Below are positions 1-8,856 of a stretch of DNA of 64,000 nucleotides, piece by piece. Positions within the stretch are counted from its first letter, which is position 1. Every line of letters begins with the position of its first letter. Source of the stretch: JAAZLS01 sp964585925. Its GTDB lineage: Bacteria; Bacillota; Dethiobacteria; DTU022. The stretch spans positions 61,577 to 125,576 of the forward strand of contig CAZPFS010000001.1 of the NCBI GenBank assembly GCA_964585925.1, written 5' to 3'. The notes under the pieces were generated by a model that had not been told where the DNA came from, did not search any database, and worked only from the letters and a program-made list of their open reading frames with translations. A program made the position numbers and the translations under genes.

Positions 1-78
1 ACCGACGGGCAAAGCGTGCCTGATGATTTGAAATTGGCCCGGGAGAACAATTTTGCCGGGTATTTCTGGGGGGAGTAA
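1..78 (+). CDS. flhF: FlhF, flagellar SRP-type GTPase (3' end only)
   Basis: Frame 1 is open from the window edge to a TAA at 76-78 and encodes the last 25 residues of a protein. They begin TDGQSVPDDLKLA, which matches the C-terminal T-x-GQ-x-VP-x-D segment of SRP-family GTPases, and FlhF in particular. FlhF places flagella at the cell surface together with FlhG, and flhG starts 1 base after this stop. The identification rests on a short tail plus the neighbour, but both agree. The rest of the gene lies outside the window. Confidence 0.8.
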   Translation, partial: TDGQSVPDDLKLARENNFAGYFWGE

Positions 79-79
79 A

Positions 80-973
80 ATGATCCGGGATCAGGCTGAA
101 ATATTGCGGGCAGTGGTTCGTAAAGATTCTGCGGAGGTTACCAAAGAAAAAAGGCCGGCCCGGAGCCGTATAATTGCCGTTGCCAGTGGTAAAGGGGGGG
201 TGGGCAAAACAAATTTGGTATTGAACCTGGCCTTGAAATTGATCCAGATGAACTGCCAAGTGCTGGTTTTTGACGCCGATCTCGGGCTGGGGAACCTGGA
301 TATTTTGATCAATGCCGTTCCGGAGTATACTCTGAAGGATGTTGTTTCCGGAGAACGGGATATACAGGAGATCATGGTGAACGGCCCCTGTAACTTGAAA
401 ATAATTCCCGGAGGCTCGGGACTTTTTGATCTGGCCAACCTGGATCTGGCCCGCCGCCGCCGGCTGATAAATAAATTACAGTATTTGGAACATGAAGGGG
501 AAATCATCATTCTGGATACTTCTGCCGGGATTTCCCGCAGTGTTATTGATTTTATCAGGGTTGCCGATGAGTTTATTGTGGTAACCACCCCTGAACCGGC
601 TGCGCTTACCGATGCTTATGGGATGTTCAAAATAGTGGCCGAGCAGGGTTTGCATCAAACCGGTTACGTAGTGGTGAACTTTACCAGGCACCCTCAGCAG
701 GGCGAGATCATATTTCTGCGTCTGCAAAAGATAGTACACGCCTTTTTGCCGGATTTCAAGCTGCGCTATCTCGGCAATATCGGCTATGATCCGGCGGTAT
801 CGAAAGCGGTTCAGAATTTTTCTCCGTTTATATTGGGCTATCCCGAGAGTGAAGCTGCCGCTTCCATCAGCCGGATTGCCTGGCGTCTCCTGTCCAATCA
901 GGGTTTTCAGCCGCCAACAATTCCGGACAGGCCGGGTTTTATCGAGCGTTTAAGATCAATATTCCTGAAATGA
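80..973 (+). CDS. flhG: FlhG (YlxH/FleN), MinD-type ATPase controlling flagellar number
   Basis: This is a ParA/MinD-family ATPase of 297 residues. A deviant Walker A motif, GKGGVGKT, lies at residues 37-44 and a DADLGLGN switch motif follows. Near the N-terminus DQAEILR (residues 4-10) matches the DQAxxLR peptide known to stimulate the FlhF GTPase, so this MinD-like protein is FlhG rather than the division factor MinD. ATG at 80 is preceded by a strong GGGGGGAG ribosome site. A TTG at 53 is in frame but would sit inside flhF and lacks such a site. The gene follows flhF directly and heads the run of flagellar and chemotaxis genes. Confidence 0.93.
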   Translation: MIRDQAEILRAVVRKDSAEVTKEKRPARSRIIAVASGKGGVGKTNLVLNLALKLIQMNCQVLVFDADLGLGNLDILINAVPEYTLKDVVSGERDIQEIMVNGPCNLKIIPGGSGLFDLANLDLARRRRLINKLQYLEHEGEIIILDTSAGISRSVIDFIRVADEFIVVTTPEPAALTDAYGMFKIVAEQGLHQTGYVVVNFTRHPQQGEIIFLRLQKIVHAFLPDFKLRYLGNIGYDPAVSKAVQNFSPFILGYPESEAAASISRIAWRLLSNQGFQPPTIPDRPGFIERLRSIFLK

Positions 974-989
974 GGAAGGTTGGTTTGCG

Positions 990-1673
990 ATGAAAAATCA
1001 ACTAAAACCGGGTGCGCAACTGCAATTGTTCAATAAACAGGATCATCTTTGCTATACTGCCGGGATCAAGAAAATAGGGAAATACTCTTTTACTATCTAC
1101 GCCCCGGTATGTGAGGATTGCAGGCTCATCCTGCCTCCGGGCAGCTGGTGGCCGGCTCGCCTGATCGGTACGGACGCCCTGTACTGTTTTTTCGCCCAGG
1201 TGCTGGAAATCAATAGGGATCCGCTACTTAATTATGTGATATGCAGCCCCCAAGAGGTGCGCAGGTGTCAGCGAAGAAAATATTTCAGGCTTTCCTGTAT
1301 CCAGAATGTAACTTATTGGAAAAACGGCGAGGGGCCTGATTGGGGCAAAAATGTGGCGGCAGGAATAAAGCGTTGCGAATCTATAGGCTCAGGAAACCAG
1401 GCGGTGGCTATAGATCTTTCGGGGGGCGGTTTGAGTATGGTTTGCCAGGAATTTATTCCCCGGCAAACCAGACTGTTACTGGAAATAGCCCTGAGCAAAG
1501 GGAAAGAACGACACCGACTGGAGGGAATAGTAGTAAGGTCAACTCCCCTAAATTATATTTCACGCAAAAGATACCGGGTGGGAGTGGCATTCAATGCCAT
1601 AAGCTCGGGCAGAAGGGAAAGAATAATTCGTTATCTGTTTGCAGCAATGAGAAAAAGGATAAACAATGGCTGA
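990..1673 (+). CDS. PilZ-domain protein, YcgR-like flagellar brake
   Basis: A 227-residue protein with an N-terminal YcgR-type beta domain (about residues 1-90) and a C-terminal PilZ domain. The c-di-GMP-binding signature is present: an arginine-rich RRCQRRKYFRL stretch (RxxxR) followed by DLSGGGLS (D/NxSxxG). YcgR-type proteins slow the flagellar motor when c-di-GMP is high. The position between flhG and fliA, with a 16-base gap, fits that role. The family assignment is firm. The braking function is inferred from related proteins, such as B. subtilis YpfA/DgrA. Confidence 0.85.
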   Translation: MKNQLKPGAQLQLFNKQDHLCYTAGIKKIGKYSFTIYAPVCEDCRLILPPGSWWPARLIGTDALYCFFAQVLEINRDPLLNYVICSPQEVRRCQRRKYFRLSCIQNVTYWKNGEGPDWGKNVAAGIKRCESIGSGNQAVAIDLSGGGLSMVCQEFIPRQTRLLLEIALSKGKERHRLEGIVVRSTPLNYISRKRYRVGVAFNAISSGRRERIIRYLFAAMRKRINNG

Positions 1674-1707
1674 TCCTGGGGCAGCATATGGGAAAGGATG
1701 AGGGTCA

Positions 1708-2457
1708 ATGCTTGATGGAAATGTCAGGCAAAGCTATACAGCTTGTGCCGATTCTCAGTCCAGGGAGGACCTGGTGATATCTTATCTTCCTTTAATCAGG
1801 AAAATGGCTGGAAAGCTGAACATTGCCTTGCCGGCATCCCTGGACAAGAGCGACCTGATAGGCAGTGGAATAATAGGCCTGCTGGAAGCCTGTGAGCGAT
1901 ACCAGCCCTCCAGGGGGGTAAAATTTTCTTCCTATGCCATGCTTCGGATCAAGGGGGCGATGATCGATGAGATCCGCAAGGTAAGTCTGGCCCCTCGTTC
2001 TTTCTTTTCCAGATTGCGACAGATCCAGGAAGCGACGGAGAATCTACGTCTGGGTTTGGATCGTGAACCCACTACCGGTGAAATTGCCGCCCATCTGGGG
2101 TGGCTGGAAACAACGGTCCATCGGGTGTGGTCGCAATATAACTTGCTTGCAATTACCTCCTTGGAAACAGTGCTGTTTGGGGAAATGGGAGAAACCGGTT
2201 GCACCCTGGGAGAGGTCATTCCCGCCGACAGAGATGCTCCCGAGCAGGCGCTGCTTAGGAAAGAGCGCTGTCACCTTCTGTCAGAAGCGCTGGCCAAACT
2301 CCCCGAACGGGAAAAGTTGTTGTTGTCATTGTATTACCATGAGGATTTGACCCAGAAAGAAATCGCGCAGATCATGAATATTTCTACGGTCCGGGTTTCA
2401 CAGATACATGCCCGGGCAATTCAGCGCCTACAGGTGATGCTGGCCGGCAAACTTTAG
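1708..2457 (+). CDS. fliA: RNA polymerase sigma factor FliA/SigD (sigma-28)
   Basis: A 249-residue sigma-70 family protein of the FliA/SigD/WhiG class. Region 2 contains DLIGSGIIGLLEACERYQPS and FSSYAMLRIKGAMIDEIRK. Region 3 follows, and region 4 has LPEREKLLLSLYYHEDLTQKEIAQIM with the recognition helix near VRVSQIHARAIQRL. Length matches SigD (about 254). The factor directs late flagellar, chemoreceptor and sometimes autolysin genes. ATG at 1708 has GAGGG upstream. The position after flhG/pilZ matches the end of the Bacillus and clostridial fla/che operon. No anti-sigma FlgM is visible in the window. Confidence 0.93.
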   Translation: MLDGNVRQSYTACADSQSREDLVISYLPLIRKMAGKLNIALPASLDKSDLIGSGIIGLLEACERYQPSRGVKFSSYAMLRIKGAMIDEIRKVSLAPRSFFSRLRQIQEATENLRLGLDREPTTGEIAAHLGWLETTVHRVWSQYNLLAITSLETVLFGEMGETGCTLGEVIPADRDAPEQALLRKERCHLLSEALAKLPEREKLLLSLYYHEDLTQKEIAQIMNISTVRVSQIHARAIQRLQVMLAGKL

Positions 2458-2468
2458 GAGGAAAAACA

Positions 2469-2861
2469 ATGATCAGGTACCTGGCGGGTTTTATACTGGG
2501 GTCTGTTGCCAGCTGGTTCTGGTTTTGCAAACTTAACCCCCATCGCGAATTCGGGCAGTTGTTGCACCGGGAGATAGACCGGGGCGCTTCACAGGAATGG
2601 GCGCGCCAATTGGAAAACCGGATGAAAGATCTGGAACAGCTATCCCGCAGGCTGGAAGAAATTATTTCTGTTGATCCAGGGAGAACTGCCGGAACAGCCA
2701 AAGCGAATAAGCGTTCCCGCCCGGAAAACCACCGGGGGCAGGTGATCCGATTGTGGGAGGGCGGTTGCAGCCCGGAAGAAATTACCCGTACAACCGGCCT
2801 GGCGGTAGGGGAGGTGAAACTGATCTTATCGCTGAAGGATCATCAGTGCAAAAAAAGGTGA
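2469..2861 (+). CDS. YlxL/DUF6115-like small membrane-anchored protein
   Basis: A 130-residue protein with three parts. An N-terminal membrane segment covers about residues 4-20. A charged, probably coiled-coil stretch follows (about 30-65). A C-terminal helix-turn-helix-like segment, LWEGGCSPEEITRTTGLAVG followed by EVKLILSL, closes it. This layout matches the DUF6115/YlxL type found directly after sigD in Bacillus and clostridia. The ribosome site is AGGAGG with ATG at 2469, 11 bases after fliA. Its molecular job is unknown to me. The position suggests a link to sigma-28 or flagellar regulation. Confidence 0.65.
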   Translation: MIRYLAGFILGSVASWFWFCKLNPHREFGQLLHREIDRGASQEWARQLENRMKDLEQLSRRLEEIISVDPGRTAGTAKANKRSRPENHRGQVIRLWEGGCSPEEITRTTGLAVGEVKLILSLKDHQCKKR

Positions 2862-2890
2862 GGGAAAAAATTCATTAAGGAGGTTTTGCC

Positions 2891-3646
2891 ATGCGGGGAT
2901 TATATCTGGCAGAGGCAACCATGTTGGCCCAGCAGGCCCGGTTGGATCTAATCAGCCAAAATATATCCAACCAGAGGACCGCCGGTTATAAAAGAGATGA
3001 ACCGGCCCAGATCAGTTTTGGGGAATGTTTAATCAGTTGCCGGAAATCCATGGAGAATATGCATATTGCCAATTCTCAACCAGTGGGAAGTATAGCTCAC
3101 AGCGTGGCCATAAGGGAGGTCCGAACCGATTTAAGCCCCGGAGCGATTATGGAAACCGGCCGGGAACTGGATTTTGCCCTGGACAGTGGTTATTTTACCA
3201 TTCAAGGCGAAAATGGACTGTTATATACTCGTAACGGCCGGTTTTTCCTGGATCCGGAAGGCAATCTGGTTACTGCCGATAACCTGCCGGTACTGGGGGA
3301 AAGCGGCATAATTCAGTTGGAGAGTTCGGGGATAACGGTGGACAAGGAAGGCATGATTTACTGCCAGGGCAAACAGGTGGACTGCCTGTTGATAACCAAT
3401 TTTTCACCGGAGGCAACCCTGGTCAAGACGGGATACAATTATTTCCGAACATTGGGCGAAGCGGAAACCGAAGAAAAAGAAAACAAAATTTACTGGCGAT
3501 GTCTGGAGGGCTCAAATGTGGATTTGACCCGTGAAATGGTTTCCCTGCTGGAAGTAAGGCGTAACTATGAAGCGGCTCAAAAAATGATGACTACCTACGA
3601 CCAACTCCTTAGCCGGGCGGCCAATGATCTGGGTGCATTAAGTTAG
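2891..3646 (+). CDS. Flagellar rod/basal-body protein, FlgF/FlgG type (FlhO-like)
   Basis: A 251-residue flagellar rod/hook family protein. The N-terminal axial motif is LDLISQNISNQRTAGYKRDE (class consensus LDxxsNNiANxxTxGyK). The C-terminal FlgG-type ending contains SNVDLTREMVSLLEVRRNYEAAQKMM. A mid-protein GYFTIQ motif is also typical. Such proteins are exported by the flagellar type III apparatus and form the distal rod. Bacillus carries two such genes, flhO and flhP, and here too two lie in tandem. Which one is FlgF and which FlgG cannot be settled by eye. AAGGAGG precedes ATG 2891. Confidence 0.87.
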   Translation: MRGLYLAEATMLAQQARLDLISQNISNQRTAGYKRDEPAQISFGECLISCRKSMENMHIANSQPVGSIAHSVAIREVRTDLSPGAIMETGRELDFALDSGYFTIQGENGLLYTRNGRFFLDPEGNLVTADNLPVLGESGIIQLESSGITVDKEGMIYCQGKQVDCLLITNFSPEATLVKTGYNYFRTLGEAETEEKENKIYWRCLEGSNVDLTREMVSLLEVRRNYEAAQKMMTTYDQLLSRAANDLGALS

Positions 3647-3683
3647 TTTATGAAATGCCGATACTATGGGAAGGGGTGAAATA

Positions 3684-4457
3684 ATGATCCGCGCTATTTA
3701 CAACAGCTGGTCCGGTATTGCCGCCTGTCAGAGAAGTGTGGAACTGACCGCGCATAATATGGCCAATCTCAATACCCCGGCCTACAAGAGGTCGGAGATG
3801 GTGTTTGGAGATATGCTCTATCACGAATTTCACCAGCGGCGTTTTCCCACTTCTGCCGAACAGGACCTTCTAGTCGGTCAAGGGGTTCAACTATTGGCCA
3901 GGGCTCCGTTTCTGGAGCAGGGAACCCTGCTTTATGGAGAACGCCCCCTGGATCTGGCTATCGAGGGTGACGGCTATTTCCGACTTTTAGGCCATGGTGA
4001 GGGTGAACTGTATACCCGGTGCGGCAGTTTCCAAGTGGATGAATCAGGCAAGTTGGTCACTTGTAACGGCGATTATCTGGACACGGCGGTTACCTTGGAA
4101 AGGGGAGCCATTGATTTGACCATTGGTCCTGACGGAAAGATAACCGCAACCGGTGAAAATGGGGAGACGGTGGAACTGGGCCAATTGAGATTGTATCGCT
4201 TCCCAAATCCCTATGGATTGACAGAGGTGGGGAGCGGCTGTTACATGGCAAATGAAGCGTCAGGGGATCCGCGGGAAGGGATCCCGGGTGAAAACGGTTT
4301 TGGCCGAATTCGCCAGTACTATCTGGAAATGTCCAATGCCGATATAAGGGCAGAAATGGTGGATTTGCTGATCGCTCAGCGGACTTTACAGGCCAATGTC
4401 AGAAGTCTCGTCACCGCTGATGAGCTGCAAGCATTGACCCTGCAGGTAAAGATTTAA
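3684..4457 (+). CDS. Flagellar rod/basal-body protein, FlgG type (FlhP-like)
   Basis: Second of two tandem rod proteins, 257 residues. The N-terminal motif is VELTAHNMANLNTPAYKRSE, the central motif GDGYFRL, and the C-terminus MSNADIRAEMVDLLIAQRTL followed by QANVRSLVTADEL. The ATG at 3684 is chosen because AAGGGGTGA lies just upstream at suitable spacing. An in-frame ATG at 3666 would place that ribosome site inside the gene. It follows the paralogue by 37 bases and precedes fliM by 15, so the three are probably co-transcribed. Confidence 0.87.
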   Translation: MIRAIYNSWSGIAACQRSVELTAHNMANLNTPAYKRSEMVFGDMLYHEFHQRRFPTSAEQDLLVGQGVQLLARAPFLEQGTLLYGERPLDLAIEGDGYFRLLGHGEGELYTRCGSFQVDESGKLVTCNGDYLDTAVTLERGAIDLTIGPDGKITATGENGETVELGQLRLYRFPNPYGLTEVGSGCYMANEASGDPREGIPGENGFGRIRQYYLEMSNADIRAEMVDLLIAQRTLQANVRSLVTADELQALTLQVKI

Positions 4458-4472
4458 CAGGGGGAAAAAGAT

Positions 4473-5465
4473 TTGGCAAAGGATACGCTGACTCAATCCG
4501 AAATAGACTCTTTGATCTCCGCTATATCCTCCGGGAATATTGAGAAGAAAGCTGCTCAGGGGCAAGAGGAATTTACGGTTTATGATTTCCGGCGTCCCAC
4601 TAAATTTACCAAGGAGCAGTTAAAAACCATGCACATTATTCATGACAATTATTCCCGGATGATGGGCAATTTTTTAACGGCCTTTTTGAGAGTTCCCGTG
4701 AAATTGGAAGTAGTATCGGTTGCCCAGGTTACTTACGAGGAATTTGTCTATTCTTTGCCCATACCTACCCTGATGACCATATTCAATATTTCTCCGGATC
4801 TGGGTATAGCCATGCTGGAGACGAATCCGGCCTTTGTTTTTACCCTGATTGACCTGCTGTTTGGCGGGGAGGGCAAACCTCCCGGGAGGATCAGGGAATT
4901 TACCGAAATCGAACTTTCGGTAATGAAACAAATTGTTGAACGCTTTCTGGATAATTTAAGCTATGCCTGGAAGGGAATAGTTCCACTGTCTCCACAAATA
5001 GACAGTATGGATACCAACCCCCAATTCAATCAGGTGATATCTTCGAGTGAAACTGTGGCCCTGGTTACCATATCGGCGCTGGTGAAAGAAACACAGGGTT
5101 TTATCAATCTGTGTTTTCCGTACATGACTCTGGACCGGGTATTGCAAAATTTGACCGCTCAGCAATGGTTCAACCAGTTCCAGCAGATTCCGGAAAAAAT
5201 TGAAACGGGCAACATCGAAAAAAGCCTCAAAATGGCGGAGGTGGAAGCAGCGGTAGTTTTAGGGAGGGCCGTAATTACCCTTGATGATTATTTTCAACTT
5301 CAGGAGGGCGACGTTATCCCCCTGCGGCGGAAGAGCGGAGATCCGATGGAGGTGCTGGTGGAAAAGAGCCCGGTATTTATAGCCCAACCTGGATTAGAGG
5401 GACAGCATTTGGCGGTTCAAATTACAGACTGGATCTGTGAAGGGGGAGAAGGAAATAGATCGTAA
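4473..5465 (+). CDS. fliM: FliM, flagellar motor switch protein
   Basis: A 330-residue switch protein that sits in the C-ring and binds phosphorylated CheY. The extreme N-terminus contains LTQSEIDSLI, the LSQxEIDxLL peptide that docks CheY-P. The middle domain contains the CheC-like fold (MMGNFLTAFLRVPVKLEVVS). The C-terminal SpoA/FliN-like domain has VVLGRAVITLDDYFQLQEGD and VFIAQPGLEGQHLAVQI. The start is TTG 4473 after GGGGGAAA. The 3' end overlaps fliN by 29 bases, which suggests translational coupling. Confidence 0.93.
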   Translation: MAKDTLTQSEIDSLISAISSGNIEKKAAQGQEEFTVYDFRRPTKFTKEQLKTMHIIHDNYSRMMGNFLTAFLRVPVKLEVVSVAQVTYEEFVYSLPIPTLMTIFNISPDLGIAMLETNPAFVFTLIDLLFGGEGKPPGRIREFTEIELSVMKQIVERFLDNLSYAWKGIVPLSPQIDSMDTNPQFNQVISSSETVALVTISALVKETQGFINLCFPYMTLDRVLQNLTAQQWFNQFQQIPEKIETGNIEKSLKMAEVEAAVVLGRAVITLDDYFQLQEGDVIPLRRKSGDPMEVLVEKSPVFIAQPGLEGQHLAVQITDWICEGGEGNRS

Positions 5466-5796
5466 CCTTTTTTCCAGGGAGGAATTGAAAGCGCTGCTCG
5501 GTCCTGAAAACTGGAACCGGGAGACGGATGAGCAATCTTCAAAACTCAAGATAGTGCTTGATTTTCCACTGGAGGTGGCGGTTCGGTTGGGAAACAGCAC
5601 CAGGAGTGTGGGAGAACTCTTACAGCTTGCTGTGGGCTCAGTTATCGAGCTGGACCGGGAAATAAGCGAGCCGGCAGATTTGATCATAAACGGGCAAACC
5701 ATAGCCAAAGGCAAGATCGTAATTATCGGTGAGAATTTTGGGGTGAAGATCAATTCGATTCTCAAGCCGGTGGAAAGAATTGAACAACTGCGATAG
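5437..5796 (+). CDS. fliN: FliN, flagellar motor switch C-ring protein
   Basis: A 119-residue SpoA-fold protein. Its core is LDFPLEVAVRLGNSTRSVGE, then GSVIELDR, NGQTIAKGKIVIIGENFGVKI, the canonical FliN sequence. An N-terminal segment SREELKALLG resembles the CheY-docking peptide of FliM/FliY. The start is GTG 5437 inside the fliM 3' end. Only a weak ribosome site is visible, so expression probably depends on coupling to fliM. The next gene, fliY, also ends in a FliN domain, so the motor may contain both. Confidence 0.85.
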   Translation: MKGEKEIDRNLFSREELKALLGPENWNRETDEQSSKLKIVLDFPLEVAVRLGNSTRSVGELLQLAVGSVIELDREISEPADLIINGQTIAKGKIVIIGENFGVKINSILKPVERIEQLR

Positions 5797-5815
5797 CCGG
5801 GGGGGGTAACCCATA

Positions 5816-6817
5816 ATGTCTTTGCTCAACCATATGGAAGAAGAAACCATCGCCGAAGTGGGAAATATTTCACTGGGGGCGGCAGCCAATGCTTTATCGC
5901 TGATTATAAACCGGAGGGTATACATTACCGCACCCCATGTTCAGGAGTTGACGGTACAAGAAATAAGACGTGGTTTCCCCGTGCCCTGCCTGCTGGCGGA
6001 AAGCAGTTATCAGAGCGGTCTCCGGGGGGACAACATTTTGATCATGAAACAGGATGACGCGATGGCGATTGCCTCCCTGATGATGGGGGGGCGGGGTGAA
6101 GGATTCCTGGGGGAGATGGAATTAAGCGCCATTCAGGAGGCCATGAATCAGATGACAGGGTACATGGCCACCTCCATGTCGGAGATGTTCGGGCAGGTCA
6201 TAGAAATATCACCTCCTAAGTTAACCATATGCAACCTTGCTGAAAAAAGCATTAGCGGGATGGAGGATGAGATTTTAGCTGTACAGATCTCTTTTTCCAT
6301 CCAGGTTGAAGGGCTGATTGACAGCAAGCTGATCCAGGTTGTACCCCTGGAATTTGCCAGGCGGATGGCCAAATTTTTACTTTCGGGCGGGGGGACAGCG
6401 CTGGAAACAGAACCTGAGAAAACACTGAGGGAGGGTGAACAGCCGCCGCCCCCCTTGACGGCGGGAACGGAAGACGAAATATTCGCAGAGCCTGGTTCAG
6501 CGACGGAACAATTTGAAAAAGCGGAAGAGGCTGCAGAGGTAAATACTCCTCGTGAGAAATCCGTCTCGGATCAGTGGGGGAAGTTGGATATGGTTAAGGA
6601 AATCCCGCTGGAAATAACCGTATATCTGGGGAAAACCAGAATACCTTTGGGGAATTTGTTTACCCTTGGTCAGGGAGGGATCATTTGCCTGGATCAATTG
6701 GCCGGGGAAGCGGTGGAGATCCTGATCAACGATAAACCGATTGCCAAAGGAGAGGTGGTCCTGATCAACGAGCAGTTTGGAGTAAAAATTACCAATCAGA
6801 TTTTAATGTCCGGTTAG
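5816..6817 (+). CDS. fliY: FliY, CheC-type phosphatase fused to FliN domain
   Basis: A 333-residue motor switch protein. The N-terminal CheC-like part carries two phosphatase half-sites: EEETIAEVGNISLGAAANAL and LSAIQEAMNQMTGYMATS (ExxN pattern). A charged, proline-rich linker covers about residues 190-255. The C-terminal FliN domain is LEITVYLGKTRIPLGNLFTL with INDKPIAKGEVVLINEQFGVKI. FliY hydrolyses CheY-P at the motor in Bacillus. Unlike Bacillus FliY, this one begins directly with the phosphatase domain and lacks an obvious N-terminal CheY-docking peptide. ATG 5816 follows a G-rich ribosome site. Confidence 0.9.
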   Translation: MSLLNHMEEETIAEVGNISLGAAANALSLIINRRVYITAPHVQELTVQEIRRGFPVPCLLAESSYQSGLRGDNILIMKQDDAMAIASLMMGGRGEGFLGEMELSAIQEAMNQMTGYMATSMSEMFGQVIEISPPKLTICNLAEKSISGMEDEILAVQISFSIQVEGLIDSKLIQVVPLEFARRMAKFLLSGGGTALETEPEKTLREGEQPPPPLTAGTEDEIFAEPGSATEQFEKAEEAAEVNTPREKSVSDQWGKLDMVKEIPLEITVYLGKTRIPLGNLFTLGQGGIICLDQLAGEAVEILINDKPIAKGEVVLINEQFGVKITNQILMSG

Positions 6818-6866
6818 AAAGGGCTGATTCTCATATAATTACCGGGTTGACAGGAGGATATATGAA

Positions 6867-8840
6867 ATGGATCGCATGGAGTATGTAGATCTTTTCAGTT
6901 CCGAGGCCGGTGAGTATTTGCAAATTTTAAACCGATGCGCCCTGCGCTTGGAAAAGGAACCCGAGCATATGCAGAGCATTCAGGAGGCTTTCCGGGCAGT
7001 GCACAGCCTGAAAGGGATGGCCGGTACAATGGGTTACGGCCAAATTACGGAGATCACCCATTCCCTGGAAAACCTGCTGGAAGATTTGAAATCCGGAAAC
7101 GTGTACCCCAATACCGTTGTTATGGATGTACTGTTTGAAGCGATTGATATGCTCCAAGGTGCGCTGGCCAACCCGGAACAAGATGATCGGCAAGGTAAAA
7201 ACAGGGTTGAAAAGATTGCCGATAAAATAAGGCACATCTGCCTGTTTTCAGGCACCTCTGACAAACCCGATCCGAACTTCTTTGGTGAGATCGGATTCAG
7301 CTTGAGCGAAACAGACAGAGAAACAATCCGGGCGGCCAAAGAAAAAAATCAGCATATTTTTGCGGTAAACGTCAGGTTGTCCGAACATGCTCCCATGAAA
7401 TCCGTGCGCTCATACATGGTGATCAAGAAATTGCTTGCCTGTGGGGATATACTGGCCTCTGATCCTTCTTTCCAGGATCTGGAAGACGAAAATTTTGATT
7501 GTGCTTTCCAGGTAGTTTTAGCCGCCTCCCGGTCTCCAGGGAAAAAAATGTGCAAAGAGTTGCTAAACATAACAGATGTGGAGGATGTGGAAATTAACCC
7601 CTGGAAAGATGCGGCAGTGACCGGGGAGGTTGAGAGACGGTTGTCCGCGGATCTCCGCGGGGGTGGTGATGAGGGAGCAAGCCAAAGGGACATAGATAAA
7701 TTGGTACGGGTTGAAACAACAAAACTGGATCAACTGGTAAACCTGGTAGGCGAAATGGTGGTTGCAAGAACCAGGGTTTTGGAATTGGGGCGGGGGCATT
7801 CTGAAGAATTGGATAATCTTCTGGAACAGATGAGACGATCAATCAGTAATCTTCAGGATATAGCCATGAAATTGCGGTTGGTGCCCATAAACCAGGTATT
7901 TGACAGATTCCCCCGCATGGTCAGGGATATCAGCCGTTCCCTGGGGAAAAAAGTACGTCTGATGATTAGCGGTGAACAGACCGAACTGGATCGCTCCATT
8001 GTTAATCGGTTGTCCGATCCCCTTGTTCACCTGATCCGAAATTCGATAGATCACGGCATCGAATCGGAAGAAGTCAGAAAAGCTCGCGGTAAAAAACCGG
8101 AAGGGACAGTTTTATTGAAAGCGTATCATGAAGGCAATCATATAGTTATCCTTGTGGAGGACGACGGAGGGGGTATTGATCCCCAGGTGGTTAGAAATAC
8201 CGCCCTTAAGAAAGGGATCATCAGTCCGGAGGAATCTTCTCGCCTTTCCGAACAGGAAATGTTAAACCTCATATTTTTGAGCGGGCTCAGCACTTCCTCC
8301 CAAATAACAGATATTTCCGGACGGGGAGTGGGTATGGATGTGGTCAAAGCCAGTATTGAGGCCCTTCATGGTTCCATTCGGATCAGCAGCCGAATCTCAG
8401 AAATGACTCGTTTTTCATTGCGAATTCCCCTGACGCTGGCGATCATCAATTCGCTTCTGGTCAAGGCAGCCGGTCAGATTTTGGCCATTCCAATAGAGGC
8501 AATAGAAGAAAACATATTTCTGGAACAAAGCGAAATAAAAACTGTCTGCGGAAAAAAGGCAGTAAATTTACGGGATGAAGCTGTTTTTTTACATTCCCTG
8601 GGACAAATGCTTGGCTTTCCTGAAAATGCTTGTTCGGAGCTGCCGGGTTTTCCGGTGGTGATCGTGGAAGCAGGGGGGAAAAAAGCAGGATTAATCGTAG
8701 AGGAGTTGATCGGACAGCAGGAAATCATGATCAAGCCGCTGGGGAATTACCTGGGAGGCCTGAATGGAATAGCCGGGGCCACTATTCTTGGAAACGGCCG
8801 GGTAACCCTGATTGTAGATGTTTTGGACCTGTTATCATAA
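6867..8840 (+). CDS. cheA: CheA, chemotaxis histidine kinase
   Basis: A 657-residue class II histidine kinase. Domains in order: HPt (1-110) with phospho-accepting His46 in AFRAVHSLKG; a CheY/CheB-docking P2 region (about 165-245); a dimerisation helix pair (about 275-345, VRVETTKLDQLVNLVGEMVV); a HATPase domain with N box LIRNSIDHGIES, G1 EDDGGGID and G2 SGRGVGMDVV; and a C-terminal CheW-like domain (from about 520) ending RVTLIVDVLDL. AGGAGG lies 9 bases before ATG 6867. It phosphorylates CheY in response to chemoreceptors coupled through CheW. Confidence 0.96.
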   Translation: MDRMEYVDLFSSEAGEYLQILNRCALRLEKEPEHMQSIQEAFRAVHSLKGMAGTMGYGQITEITHSLENLLEDLKSGNVYPNTVVMDVLFEAIDMLQGALANPEQDDRQGKNRVEKIADKIRHICLFSGTSDKPDPNFFGEIGFSLSETDRETIRAAKEKNQHIFAVNVRLSEHAPMKSVRSYMVIKKLLACGDILASDPSFQDLEDENFDCAFQVVLAASRSPGKKMCKELLNITDVEDVEINPWKDAAVTGEVERRLSADLRGGGDEGASQRDIDKLVRVETTKLDQLVNLVGEMVVARTRVLELGRGHSEELDNLLEQMRRSISNLQDIAMKLRLVPINQVFDRFPRMVRDISRSLGKKVRLMISGEQTELDRSIVNRLSDPLVHLIRNSIDHGIESEEVRKARGKKPEGTVLLKAYHEGNHIVILVEDDGGGIDPQVVRNTALKKGIISPEESSRLSEQEMLNLIFLSGLSTSSQITDISGRGVGMDVVKASIEALHGSIRISSRISEMTRFSLRIPLTLAIINSLLVKAAGQILAIPIEAIEENIFLEQSEIKTVCGKKAVNLRDEAVFLHSLGQMLGFPENACSELPGFPVVIVEAGGKKAGLIVEELIGQQEIMIKPLGNYLGGLNGIAGATILGNGRVTLIVDVLDLLS

Positions 8841-8856
8841 AGGAGGTGATCCGAAA

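Noticed and set aside
4339..4356. GCCGATAT-like sigma-28 -10 box near the flgG-type gene end
   Set aside because: It lies inside coding sequence and no -35 at proper spacing was seen.
8818..8856. Upstream in-frame extension of cheY
   Set aside because: It would overlap cheA and bury a near-perfect ribosome site that precedes ATG 8857.
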